NCBI GenBank assembly: GCA_934700895.1
Contig: CAKUXV010000009.1
Span: 1-45,256 of the forward strand
DNA length: 45,256 nt
Source: an uncultured Bacilli bacterium
Lineage (GTDB): Bacteria; Bacillota_I; Bacilli_A; RFN20; CAG-826
Direction: 5' to 3'
Made by a program: the position numbers and the translations under genes. The notes below the pieces were generated by a model, which saw only the letters and a program-made list of their open reading frames with translations, was not told the origin of the DNA and ran no database searches. Positions 16,719 through 25,092 of the stretch are shown here, in pieces (the first letter of the stretch is position 1; each line of letters opens with the position of its first letter).

Positions 16719-16808
16719 ATGCTCGAGCTCATCGCCTTAATGCTTTGGTCGACTTGTTCCTGGCTCTCTTCAAGGGTGGGGACCGCCACGACGACGAAAA
16801 GTGAATGA
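16719..16808 (+). pseudogene. Small hydrophobic peptide, frameshifted second copy
   Basis: The first eight codons are identical in product to the intact copy at 11-97 (MLELIALM). One base is then missing relative to that copy, and the frame shifts into LWSTCSWLSS. The original C-terminal part continues in another frame as VDLFLALFKGGDRHDDEK. That part lies within a 45-codon frame starting at ATG 16667, which has a basic N-terminus and ends at 16804. The toxin-like peptide is thus broken in this copy unless the longer frame is used. Confidence 0.45.
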
Positions 16809-16848
16809 AAAAGTGACCTCCGATAAAACGAAGGCCACCAAAAAGTCA
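16805..16848 (-). ncRNA. Candidate antisense RNA of the small-peptide cassette
   Basis: A transcript starting at about 16847 on the minus strand from the promoter at 16854-16881 would run into the 3' end of the peptide mRNA. Its first part folds as AGTGAC (16850-16845) with GTCACT (16817-16812), then TTTT. An inner CCTTCG / CGGAGG stem (one G-U pair) has a TTTTAT loop. Overlapping 3' ends with an antisense promoter just beyond the gene are the usual type I toxin-antitoxin layout. Whether transcription stops at this hairpin or reads further over the peptide is unknown. Confidence 0.4.
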
Positions 16849-16853
16849 CTGTT

Positions 16854-16881
16854 AGTATAGGACGGTCCCCCGCGGCGTCAA
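16854..16881 (-). promoter_or_regulatory. Strong antisense promoter
   Basis: On the minus strand TTGACG (16881-16876), a 16-base spacer and TATACT (16859-16854). It points at the small-peptide cassette and has no gene of its own. Confidence 0.6.
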
Positions 16882-16992
16882 CGGTCCCTGAGTCCAAAAA
16901 ATCGAAGAGTTCGCCAAACAAAAAGCGGTTTGCCAAAACACGGAGAACTATATCTAGGTTATATAGATAATAGAAGTAGCGATCAGCTAAAG

Positions 16993-17016
16993 AAAAACCC
17001 TTCCATTTTGGAAGGG
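16993..17016 (-). terminator. Intrinsic terminator of rpmB
   Basis: On the minus strand CCCTTCC and GGAAGGG form a 7-bp stem followed by TTTTTCTTT. Confidence 0.85.
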
Positions 17017-17036
17017 CGATCGTTTTAAAACTAATC

Positions 17037-17252
17037 TTATTTAGCTTCTTCCGCAACCGGGGCTTCTTTGATCGTCTTGTTCAAGGTGCGATAGGCGCGG
17101 TTCGAGATGCGAACCTCGACCATCTTGCCGTCGATCATGATTTTTCTCTTTTGGAGATTGACGTTCCAGCGGCGACGGGTAGCACGGAGGGAATGGCTAC
17201 GATTGTTCCCGCTGACGGGTCCTTTTCCGGTGATAGGGCAATATCTGGACAT
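17037..17252 (-). CDS. rpmB: 50S ribosomal protein L28
   Basis: A 71-residue protein of the large ribosomal subunit. The N-terminus SRYCPITGKGPVSGNNRSHS and the RRRWNVNLQK core are diagnostic for L28. The C-terminus carries the ISNRAYRTLNK stretch and an alanine-rich end. The open frame extends 38 codons upstream, but AAAGAGG before the ATG at 17252 and the family start fix the N-terminus. rpmB lies near rpe in B. subtilis also, so the neighbourhood is conserved. Confidence 0.97.
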   Translation of the reverse strand: MSRYCPITGKGPVSGNNRSHSLRATRRRWNVNLQKRKIMIDGKMVEVRISNRAYRTLNKTIKEAPVAEEAK

Positions 17253-17286
17253 ACTCTTTACCTCTTTCGCAATTAGCGCGATAAGA

Positions 17287-17315
17287 ATGTTACCATTTGA
17301 AACCCAAACTGTCGA
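17287..17315 (-). promoter_or_regulatory. Promoter of rpmB
   Basis: TCGACA, a 17-base spacer and TAACAT on the minus strand, with TGG just before the -10 (extended -10). Confidence 0.55.
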
Positions 17316-17417
17316 GCCTTTTTTATAAAAAAAGCGGATTCGAACCATACACCGTAAAAATTGCAAAAAAAGTATAAAAAGAAGGCAAAAAATCTAATGA
17401 ATTTCGCTTTTATGGTT

Positions 17418-17452
17418 TACAATAAGAGACACATGAAACGATAGGAGGGACA
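17418..17452 (+). promoter_or_regulatory. -10 box and ribosome binding site of the glg operon
   Basis: TACAAT at 17418-17423 is the likely -10, without a clear -35. AGGAGGG at about 17443 is a strong Shine-Dalgarno for glgC. No riboswitch was seen in this leader. Confidence 0.45.
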
Positions 17453-17457
17453 AAAAG

Positions 17458-18597
17458 ATGTCCATCAAAATCGCCGCCATGGTTCTCGCCGGAGGAAAAG
17501 GGACCCGTTTACAGGCCCTGACGAGAAAAATGGCAAAACCCGCGGTCAGCTATGGAGGCAAGTACCGCATTATTGATTTTCCTCTTTCTAATTGCGCCAA
17601 TAGCGGCATTAATCACGTTGGCGTATTGACCCAGTACGAATCCAGCGGCCTTAACACCTATGTTGGGTCTGGGAAGAATTGGGGCCTGAATGGGGTCGAT
17701 GCTCTTACTAGCGTCTTGACTCCGAAACAAACCGAGGACGGAAGTTCTTGGTATCGTGGAACGGCCGACGCCATCTATCAAAATTTGGATTGGCTCGATG
17801 AGTTGGATCCCGAATATGTTCTGATTTTATCGGGCGACCACGTCTATTGCTGCACCTATAACGCGATGCTTGCATTAGCGGAAAAAAAGGAAGCGGACTG
17901 CACCATTGCGGTCATGCCTGTCCCCATCCAAGAAGCGAGCCGTTTTGGGATTCTTGAAACCGACGATGATTGCAACATCACAGCCTTCAAAGAAAAACCC
18001 AAGGTTCCGAAGTCTAACCTCGCTTCCATGGGCATTTATATCTTCCGTTACCATTCTCTTCGCGCGGCCCTACTTGCCGATGCAAAAGACGAAAATAGCG
18101 ATCACGACTTTGGAAAGAACATCATTCCAACGATGCTTGCCCAAGGGAAGAAGATGGTCGCTTATACCTATAATGGTTATTGGAAGGATGTTGGAACGAT
18201 TGCTTCCCTCCATCAGGCCAACATGGATTTGCTCCTTTCTTCCAATCCTAAGACGAACCTTTATACCGTCGCGGGCCCTCATCATATCTATTCTTTGGAC
18301 AATCACGCCACCCCCCAATATATTGGCCCTAAAGCCAAAGTTCGGGATTCGCTGATCAATCAAGGGGCAACGATTTTAGGGTCGGTAGATCGCTGCGTTA
18401 TTTCTAGCGGAGCAATCGTAGAAGAAGGCGCGATGGTCGAAAACGCCGTCTTGATGGACAATTCCGTTGTTTCCAAAGGTGCTCGCGTCTATGATGCAAT
18501 CGTCGGCCCCGATACTCTCGTAGAAGAAAATGAAGTCGTCAACGATGCTAGAGACGGCATTGTTCTCGTCTCGAACACGAAGGCGGCCAAGAGGTAA
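17458..18597 (+). CDS. glgC: Glucose-1-phosphate adenylyltransferase, GlgC subunit
   Basis: A 379-residue enzyme making ADP-glucose from ATP and glucose 1-phosphate, the first committed step of glycogen synthesis. The nucleotide-binding signature is AGGKGTRL (residues 11-18), followed by KPAVSYGGKYRIIDFPLSNC. Further family stretches are WYRGTADAIYQN, LSGDHVY and the substrate region FKEKPK. A C-terminal left-handed beta-helix follows. It is the catalytic partner of GlgD, encoded 5 bases downstream. Confidence 0.97.
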   Translation: MSIKIAAMVLAGGKGTRLQALTRKMAKPAVSYGGKYRIIDFPLSNCANSGINHVGVLTQYESSGLNTYVGSGKNWGLNGVDALTSVLTPKQTEDGSSWYRGTADAIYQNLDWLDELDPEYVLILSGDHVYCCTYNAMLALAEKKEADCTIAVMPVPIQEASRFGILETDDDCNITAFKEKPKVPKSNLASMGIYIFRYHSLRAALLADAKDENSDHDFGKNIIPTMLAQGKKMVAYTYNGYWKDVGTIASLHQANMDLLLSSNPKTNLYTVAGPHHIYSLDNHATPQYIGPKAKVRDSLINQGATILGSVDRCVISSGAIVEEGAMVENAVLMDNSVVSKGARVYDAIVGPDTLVEENEVVNDARDGIVLVSNTKAAKR

Positions 18598-18602
18598 TCA
18601 CG

Positions 18603-19724
18603 ATGAAAAAAGTCATTGGTTTAGTCAATTTCCATTCTTCTCCGGAAGTCACCCCCATCACCGATTCCCGTCCCTTGGGATCGACATCTTTCTTAGGACG
18701 TTATGCGATGTGCGATTTTCCCCTCTCCAATTTCTGCAATTCCGGCATTTCGATTGTTGGGTTGTTGGTGAAAAACCATCAACGTTCCATCTTAAAGCAC
18801 CTCGGCTCGATGGATTCGTGGATGAGAAACACCAAAACCAGCCGCGAAATCATCATGTACAATGAACCGGCCCATCAATTCCCTGAGCTCAACACGGATT
18901 TACAAAACCTCCGTGAGAACGATTGGGCGCTTTACGATAGCGACGCCGAATATATCGTCATCGCCCCCGCCCACATCATCGCGCGGGTCGATTTCCGTCC
19001 TATTCTCGACGAACACATCGCCCGAAAAGAAAAAATCACGGTCGTGGCGACGAAAATTGAAGATGCTTCCAAATCTTTCCATAGCGAGAACATTATCGAG
19101 ATGACCCCGGAAGCATATGCCAAAAGCGCTTATAAGAACCCGTTGAATATCCATGGTCCGGCCACGGTTTCGATGTCGACTTACATCATCAACCGCACCG
19201 TGTTCGCGGATATGATCAATCGTTCCCTTAAGCCGAATCCCACCTTGGATTTGAAGACGCTCATTTATCAAGCGGCCCAAGAAGGCACTTACCCCGTCCA
19301 CGTCCATATGTTCGAAGGCTTTGTCCGCTGCATCGATAGCTTCCGTGGCTATATGGAAACGTGTTTTGAATTGCTTCAGCCGAAGCTTCAAAAAGAACTC
19401 TTCTCCCCAGATTGGCCGATTTATACGAAATCCCACGACACCCCGCCGGCTTTATATGGTGAAAATAGCGTCATCTCCAATTCGATGATCGCCAATGGCG
19501 CCGTCATCGAAGGAACCGTCATCGATTCCATCATTGGGCGTGATGTCCGCGTCGCTAAAGGCGCGGTGGTTCGCAATTCCATCCTTTTCTCCAATAGCAA
19601 GGTGGCGGAAAATGCGACGGTGGAAAACGCCTTAATCGACAAATACGCCTGCATCACCCGCGCTAAAAAGGTCGGAGGAACCGCAGATGTGCCGCTTTAC
19701 CTTCACCAAGGAGCGATTTTATGA
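18603..19724 (+). CDS. glgD: GlgD, non-catalytic ADP-glucose pyrophosphorylase subunit
   Basis: A 373-residue paralogue of GlgC. It keeps the fold (GRYAMCDFPLSNFCNSGI, and a C-terminal beta-helix with repeated hexads) but the GGxGxRL loop is missing; the N-terminus instead reads GLVNFHSSPEVTPITDSRPL. In Firmicutes GlgD pairs with GlgC and raises its activity. It ends by overlapping glgA with ATGA. Confidence 0.95.
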   Translation: MKKVIGLVNFHSSPEVTPITDSRPLGSTSFLGRYAMCDFPLSNFCNSGISIVGLLVKNHQRSILKHLGSMDSWMRNTKTSREIIMYNEPAHQFPELNTDLQNLRENDWALYDSDAEYIVIAPAHIIARVDFRPILDEHIARKEKITVVATKIEDASKSFHSENIIEMTPEAYAKSAYKNPLNIHGPATVSMSTYIINRTVFADMINRSLKPNPTLDLKTLIYQAAQEGTYPVHVHMFEGFVRCIDSFRGYMETCFELLQPKLQKELFSPDWPIYTKSHDTPPALYGENSVISNSMIANGAVIEGTVIDSIIGRDVRVAKGAVVRNSILFSNSKVAENATVENALIDKYACITRAKKVGGTADVPLYLHQGAIL

Positions 19725-21148
19725 AGATTGCGATGATTGCTAGCGAGATTAACCCGCTTGTGAAAACGGGGGGTCTTGCCGACGTCGTCCATGCCTTATC
19801 CGTCGAATTAAAGAAAAAAGGCAATGACGTAATCTGCGTTTTGCCCTACTATCGTTTGATTGCCTCCAAGCCCATTCGTCTTTCCCCCGTCATGGATTTG
19901 ACGATTAAGATGGGCTGGAGAAAACAAATCGCGGACATTCATTCCGCCTGCATAGATGGAGTCACCTATTATGTCATCGGAAGTGGCTATTATTTTGATC
20001 GCCCCTCCGTTTATGGCTATGACGACGATGGGGAGCGGTTTGCTTTCTTCTCCCTCGCCGCGATGGCTCTTCTTAACGCCTTGTCTTTCAACCCCGATAT
20101 CATCCATGTCCACGACTGGCAAACGGGCATGATTCCTTCTCTTGGAAAAGTGCTTTATTCGGGGGCGAAATGCTTTGCTTCGACTCATTATGTCCTAACG
20201 ATTCATAACCCCGCCTTCAAGGGAATGCTTTCCCGCTCCTCCTTGGGCGACCTCTATAATTTGCCGGAATCCTTCGTTAGTAGCGGCATCGCCGATTTTG
20301 GCGATGGGGTCTCCACCTTGAAATGCGGCATCATGGCCGCGGATAAAATCACGACGGTCTCGCCCACTCATCGCGAGGAATTGCTCCGTTTTGAGACGGC
20401 GCAGGGACTCGATGGGGTTTTGAAACTCCGCCAACATGATTTTGCCGGCTTCGTCAATGGCATCGACGTGGAGGAATTCAATCCCGAAAAGGATAGCCTC
20501 CTCCCTTGTCCCTACAGCACGAAGAACCTCCGCAAAGGCAAAAACGAAGCAAGAAAAGAATTGCTTCGCCTCGCTAATATCCCCGATAACCACGGCCCTT
20601 TGTTTGGTTTGGTCTCCCGCCTTACCTATCAAAAAGGAATTGATTTAATTCTAGGCTGCGCCAGAGAAATGCTTCTATCCGGGGGCATGCTTGCCGTGCT
20701 TGGAAGCGGAGAATATCCTCTTGAACAAGGGTTTGAATCCCTACGGAGAGAATTCCCAGACCAAGTTGCTCTTTATATCGGTTATAGCGATCCCCGCGCC
20801 CATTTGATTTATGCCGCTTCCGATTTCTTCCTTATGCCGAGTCTATTTGAACCCTGCGGCATCGGGCAGATGATCGCCGAACGTTATGGGTCTCTCCCCA
20901 TTGCCCGCGATACGGGGGGGCTCCATGACACGATTGTCAGCTGGAATGGAGAAAACGACGCCGAAGCGAATGGATTCCTCTTCCGCGATTATAACGTGGA
21001 TGGCCTCCGCTATGGCATTGGTCAGGCTCAACGTGTTTATTCGGATAAGACCTTGCTCCGTCGCCTTTGCCTCAACGCGATGAAGACGGACCATTCTTGG
21101 GAAAGAAGTGCCGAACTTTACGCTGGATTATATCGTTCCATTCTCTAA
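19721..21148 (+). CDS. glgA: Glycogen synthase
   Basis: A 475-residue GT5 glycosyltransferase that transfers glucose from ADP-glucose to the growing alpha-1,4-glucan. The ADP-glucose binding KTGGLADV lies at residues 15-22. IHVHDWQTG, the second-domain opening GLVSRLTYQKGID, and the C-terminal MPSLFEPCGIGQM with the catalytic glutamate are present. Length is typical. No branching enzyme or phosphorylase lies in the window. Confidence 0.97.
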   Translation: MKIAMIASEINPLVKTGGLADVVHALSVELKKKGNDVICVLPYYRLIASKPIRLSPVMDLTIKMGWRKQIADIHSACIDGVTYYVIGSGYYFDRPSVYGYDDDGERFAFFSLAAMALLNALSFNPDIIHVHDWQTGMIPSLGKVLYSGAKCFASTHYVLTIHNPAFKGMLSRSSLGDLYNLPESFVSSGIADFGDGVSTLKCGIMAADKITTVSPTHREELLRFETAQGLDGVLKLRQHDFAGFVNGIDVEEFNPEKDSLLPCPYSTKNLRKGKNEARKELLRLANIPDNHGPLFGLVSRLTYQKGIDLILGCAREMLLSGGMLAVLGSGEYPLEQGFESLRREFPDQVALYIGYSDPRAHLIYAASDFFLMPSLFEPCGIGQMIAERYGSLPIARDTGGLHDTIVSWNGENDAEANGFLFRDYNVDGLRYGIGQAQRVYSDKTLLRRLCLNAMKTDHSWERSAELYAGLYRSIL

Positions 21149-21170
21149 TCTTCTCTTTTCTAAATCGAAT

Positions 21171-21205
21171 AACGGAGCCTCGGAAGGGGTTCCGTTTTCT
21201 TTTTC
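21171..21205 (+). terminator. Intrinsic terminator of the glg operon
   Basis: AACGGA (21171-21176) pairs with TCCGTT (21191-21196), followed by TTCTTTTT. Confidence 0.7.
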
Positions 21206-21220
21206 GCAAACCCCTCCTAT

Positions 21221-21250
21221 TAAAGAAAACCCGACCAAGAAAGCCGGGCT
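21221..21250 (-). terminator. Probable terminator of the c-di-GMP surface operon
   Basis: On the minus strand a GCCCGG...TCGGG stem is followed by TTTTCTTTA, 15-45 bases after the last stop of the operon. The stem has one mismatch. Confidence 0.55.
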
Positions 21251-21264
21251 TAGGAAAGTGTTAT

Positions 21265-24200
21265 TTATTGATGATAGGAGAGCAAGGTCTCGAATTCATT
21301 TGGGCTTAAGGCCTCCCCACAATACGAGCCATAGGCGTAAGGAACCCCTAGATCTTGGACGAAGCGGATGCCGTCCTCGCTTTTTACTCCGCCGCAAATC
21401 GGGACTAAATTGTTGGAAATAATCTCATTGACGGCACTCGCATAGGCCATGCGATCGGATTCGTTGTTGAGGGCGTCTGCTAAACTCACTGGACTTAACC
21501 CAATCCCATCAACTCCGATTTCGGCGAATCGCTGGGGCGATTCTTTCCCTGGGTGGAGGTGACGGACGAAAAGAAGAACCTTGATTTCGTGGAGGTCCCG
21601 GATTCGAGAACGGGCGAGCTCCATGTTCTTTTCGAGAAAGGAGGCGTCGAACGCCAGCACAAGCGTACGGGACGGCACCTTGAATTCGGAAGTGTATTCA
21701 GCAACTTTGGCGATGAAATTCCGGTCAAGAAAAGTGGATTCATCCATCGTGAAAAAGAGATTTTGAATTCCGTTATCGTGGAAGAGGGTGTCTTTCCGTT
21801 GGGAATAATAATCTAGGAATGACTTTAAGCAGGCAAAATCAAGTTGCGCCGTAAGGCCTTGTTCACCACCGATACGCTTGAATTCTTCGGGATGGATATG
21901 GGAGTGGTCTTCGGCGATTAAGTCGGCTCTAGCGGCAAGAAGCCGAACTTCGTTGGTAGAAACTTCCTTCATCGCGGCAAAGGAGAGATCGACGTGACCG
22001 CTATGGAGTTTATCACGTAGCAAGGATTCCACGTATTCAGGGCGATAGGCTTTTCTTGCCCGGGACTTGCCCACTTCCGAGATGAGCCCTTCGCCCATTT
22101 TCTGGGAACGGAGAAGCTCGGTTTGAAGCAAAGAAACGAGGTCGTTCACGTTATTGACGTCGGAAGGATAATAAAGAAGCGAATAGGCATATTCCGGCTC
22201 AAAAGAATCGCTGCCCGCGTATAAAGGCCCATGGATTTGGTCCGCGATGTCTTCGATGGCTAGCATCAGCGTCGAACGGTTCATGCTCGCGGAGATGCGC
22301 ACCACCAAGGTATCGGGGTCGAAGCGGTACAAGCCATCGTCATAGCCGATGGAAGTGATTTCTCGGGAGATTGCCCCAAGCAATGAATTGGAATTTTGGT
22401 CGGCGAGATGGTCGAGCAATTTGGCTTTGTTGGTCAAGCGAATCCCGAGGAACACCCCACGGGCGAGGGGGTTGCGCAGTTCGCGGTTGGCCTCGATTTG
22501 GAAGGCTTTCGCATTTTTGATTTGAAGGGCTTTGTCCGTTAAAGTGGTAGCAGTAGCCCGTGGCTCCTCTTTTTCGATGAGGAGGGTGGCTAATCCTTCT
22601 TGGCCTAAGCGATACGTCAAAACGCTTTGGGCGACTTCTTTGGCTCCTAAGGCCGGGATGATGCGCTTCACTGCCCCATAAACAAGCGGGCAATTGGGGC
22701 AGGGCTCTTTATAGCCGAATAAGGCGCGGTGGCAAACTTCCCCCAGCTGCGCCCCTTTGAATTTTTGAGGAACGTTCTCGCTATATTGGACGAGGCGCCT
22801 GGTTTCGCGGTCAATCGTATAGCAATAGCTCTCTTTCTTCGCGCAGTAAGCATTCAAAATCAAATGACGGAGGTCTTCTTTTTCTTTCTTGATCGCATGA
22901 AGCAAAAAGGAAGAGGCGTAAGGGAAGAAGTCGGAAAGGACTTCTTGCCGCGATAAGGATAAGGCGACGGGTTGGGTCGAGCTAAAATAGGCTAGACCCG
23001 TTTTCTCTCCTCCAAAACGGAAGGAATATAAAAAGAGGGAAACGATGCTTAAGCTTTGGCAACGAAGCGACAAATCATGGGGCAATTCCAAGATGTCTTG
23101 GCAAAAGAAGGGGGTCTCGGTCTTGCCTTGTTCATAGAAGGGGTTTAATTCTTCTCCCGGTACGACTTCGCCGATTTTGCCAAGTCCTAAGATCTCTTCT
23201 TCCTCGTCGTGGACATAAAGGCGGTAGCAACGGGTCTCGGGTTCGTAAAGGTAAATTCCCGCGCTTTCAAACCCGGCTTGGAGGCGGTGGAAAGAAAGAA
23301 GATGAAGGAGATTATCCATTCTTTCTGCTTCCTCTTTCCCATCCATAATCGCGGTGGCAAGGCGGTTTTCCTCTCCTAGGATCTCCACTCGCCTGGCGAT
23401 TTCGGGTAAATGGGGATTGATGGATTTCAAAGAACGGGGGGTGCTTCCTTCGTCTAATTCAACCCCTTGGCTCCGTTTTAAGGCGCGGGAAGCCACTTCT
23501 AATAACATCCCTTCTTGAACCCCGGGGAAATAAGCTCCGCCCACACGCGTTCCGTAAACGGAAGTGGAAGAAGTCAAAGGATCGGTGTAACAAAAGGCAA
23601 AGGAACCGACGAAAGAGTCGAGCTTTTGCCGAAAGCTATTTTTGGAAGAAGCGCTATAACGATAGAGGAAAACGGTATAGTCTTCGCCTTCTCCTAATAA
23701 ATCCTCGGGGAAATTCGTCCGCAACGCTTCCTTTAACGCACTCCATGCTTTTTCGCTCGGTGCTGATTTAGAAACCAAATCGAAGCAAAGGAGGCAGGAT
23801 AAAGAGGAGGGGTTGGATTCCACCTCTTTTTCAATCGCATCTTTGAATTCTTGGAGGGAAAGGACTTCTTGAGTCGGGGCTTTTCTACCTTCGGATCCCC
23901 CTTTTTCCTTTAATAAGCGCGAGGTTCTTTCCAAGAACGCGTTCATCCTTTTTTGCAGAGCGTCCGAACGTTCATCGTCCCAGGAAGGCTCCACGTAGCG
24001 GGTTTCTCCCGCGTCAAAGGCATCCATCTGGGAAAGAATCGAAGAGGTCGCGTCTTTTTCTTTGTCTTGAAGCCACGTGTATCCATAGAACGTGGCGATG
24101 ACGGAAGTGACCATGGCAAGGATTCCAAGAACGAAGCAGGTGATGCTGATACCCGCGAAATGCAGCCCCGTTAAAATGGCGGCGAGGATTAAAAAGACGA

Positions 24201-24357
24201 TGCCAAGCGATAAAGAGATGAGAACCGTTAAAAAAATCGGGCGTTCCCGCCTGGAATGACGGGCTTGCGAAAGCGAAGAAAAGAAGTGCTTCACATAGCT
24301 CCGCGGCTTCGATTTTTTGCTTTTGGCTTTTTGAATGATGTTTTTGTTTTTAGCCAT
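21265..24357 (-). CDS. Membrane sensor with GAF/PAS-like and degenerate GGDEF-EAL domains
   Basis: A 1030-residue protein. Two adjacent membrane spans lie at about 41-93. A first GGDEF-like region follows (about 145-265), then a GAF-like region (about 320-490) and a PAS-like region with the cysteine cluster EPCPNCP near 565. A second GGDEF-like region covers about 640-760 and an EAL-like region about 767-1030. The EAL fold is recognisable (HPEEFKRIG, LDFACLKSF, CGGVKSEDG, ending YGSYCGEALSPNEF), but the catalytic motifs are gone: NEVRLL stands where EALLRW should be, and VRHLHPG where DDFG should be. The GGDEF motif is likewise replaced (RFDPDTLVV). I infer a non-enzymatic receptor for c-di-GMP or another ligand. 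It is the last gene of the riboswitch-controlled operon. Confidence 0.75.
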   Translation of the reverse strand: MAKNKNIIQKAKSKKSKPRSYVKHFFSSLSQARHSRRERPIFLTVLISLSLGIVFLILAAILTGLHFAGISITCFVLGILAMVTSVIATFYGYTWLQDKEKDATSSILSQMDAFDAGETRYVEPSWDDERSDALQKRMNAFLERTSRLLKEKGGSEGRKAPTQEVLSLQEFKDAIEKEVESNPSSLSCLLCFDLVSKSAPSEKAWSALKEALRTNFPEDLLGEGEDYTVFLYRYSASSKNSFRQKLDSFVGSFAFCYTDPLTSSTSVYGTRVGGAYFPGVQEGMLLEVASRALKRSQGVELDEGSTPRSLKSINPHLPEIARRVEILGEENRLATAIMDGKEEAERMDNLLHLLSFHRLQAGFESAGIYLYEPETRCYRLYVHDEEEEILGLGKIGEVVPGEELNPFYEQGKTETPFFCQDILELPHDLSLRCQSLSIVSLFLYSFRFGGEKTGLAYFSSTQPVALSLSRQEVLSDFFPYASSFLLHAIKKEKEDLRHLILNAYCAKKESYCYTIDRETRRLVQYSENVPQKFKGAQLGEVCHRALFGYKEPCPNCPLVYGAVKRIIPALGAKEVAQSVLTYRLGQEGLATLLIEKEEPRATATTLTDKALQIKNAKAFQIEANRELRNPLARGVFLGIRLTNKAKLLDHLADQNSNSLLGAISREITSIGYDDGLYRFDPDTLVVRISASMNRSTLMLAIEDIADQIHGPLYAGSDSFEPEYAYSLLYYPSDVNNVNDLVSLLQTELLRSQKMGEGLISEVGKSRARKAYRPEYVESLLRDKLHSGHVDLSFAAMKEVSTNEVRLLAARADLIAEDHSHIHPEEFKRIGGEQGLTAQLDFACLKSFLDYYSQRKDTLFHDNGIQNLFFTMDESTFLDRNFIAKVAEYTSEFKVPSRTLVLAFDASFLEKNMELARSRIRDLHEIKVLLFVRHLHPGKESPQRFAEIGVDGIGLSPVSLADALNNESDRMAYASAVNEIISNNLVPICGGVKSEDGIRFVQDLGVPYAYGSYCGEALSPNEFETLLSYHQ

Positions 24358-24369
24358 ATTCCTCCTCCT

Positions 24370-25092
24370 TTATAACGAACGTTGGGTATTCACAAGCATC
24401 GCGACCAAGATTTCGCTTAATAAGCCCATGGATTCGAGGCCTTTTCTCTTTTTGGAAAGAAGCTGTTCCGGGCGAAGCGGCTCATAGGAAACGACCTTCA
24501 AGGTCAATAAGGCGGTCTTGTAATGGCGGCAGGATAAAGCGATGCCCCCGGAATTGGTATCGTAACAGGCCATCTTTTCCGTTCCGTTATAGTGGCGGGC
24601 GATGATGCCTTGGAAGGCGGAGAGATCCACGTAATCTTTGTCTCCACTTAATAAGAAGCCCCTCTCTACATAAGCTCCGCCGACTTGATACGCCATGGCT
24701 TCGGCCGTGTCGTTTAAGGTACTCGAAGCGTTATAAAAGGGCGGTTCTTCGGGGATTTGGCCATAAACCGTCTTGCCGTCGGTAGAAAAATCCACCCCAT
24801 AGTTGTAATAACGGTCGGCGATAAAGAGGTCGCCTTGATGGAGGTCATTGCGCAAGGAATAGACGGTGCCAATCGAAATGCAAACATAAGGGGAGAAGCG
24901 TTCCAAAAGGTACCCGGTTCTTAAAGAGGAAAGCATATTGCCCCTTCCGACGCAGGTGATTAAAACCTCTTCTCCGCCGATTTTTCCCGAATAGGCGTGC
25001 ATCCCCAAAGGGAGGTCGTATTCTTCGGTCAATTCGATGCGATTTTTAAAATAGAGAATGCTATCTGCTTCATCACCGACGAGTAGGATCAT
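24370..25092 (-). CDS. Nucleosidase-fold (MTAN/PNP-like) protein with altered active site
   Basis: A 240-residue protein resembling 5'-methylthioadenosine/S-adenosylhomocysteine nucleosidase: MILLVGDEADS at the start, YSGKIGGEEVLITCVGRGNM, CISIGTVYSLRNDLHQGDLFIADR, then LLSGDKDYVD. The purine- and ribose-binding VEMEA motif is replaced by CYDTNSGGIA, and the catalytic ISD is replaced by SYEP. The usual reaction is therefore unlikely, and a ligand-binding role is inferred. The start at 25092 is set by AAAGGAAGG nine bases upstream. The longer frame starts inside the EAL gene, which it overlaps by 20 bases. Confidence 0.7.
   Translation of the reverse strand: MILLVGDEADSILYFKNRIELTEEYDLPLGMHAYSGKIGGEEVLITCVGRGNMLSSLRTGYLLERFSPYVCISIGTVYSLRNDLHQGDLFIADRYYNYGVDFSTDGKTVYGQIPEEPPFYNASSTLNDTAEAMAYQVGGAYVERGFLLSGDKDYVDLSAFQGIIARHYNGTEKMACYDTNSGGIALSCRHYKTALLTLKVVSYEPLRPEQLLSKKRKGLESMGLLSEILVAMLVNTQRSL

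Noticed and set aside
16667..16804. The 45-codon plus-strand frame covering the second small-peptide copy, as the true gene.
   Set aside because: The corresponding frame in the other copy stops at its third codon, so the frame is not conserved. It is mentioned only as an alternative.
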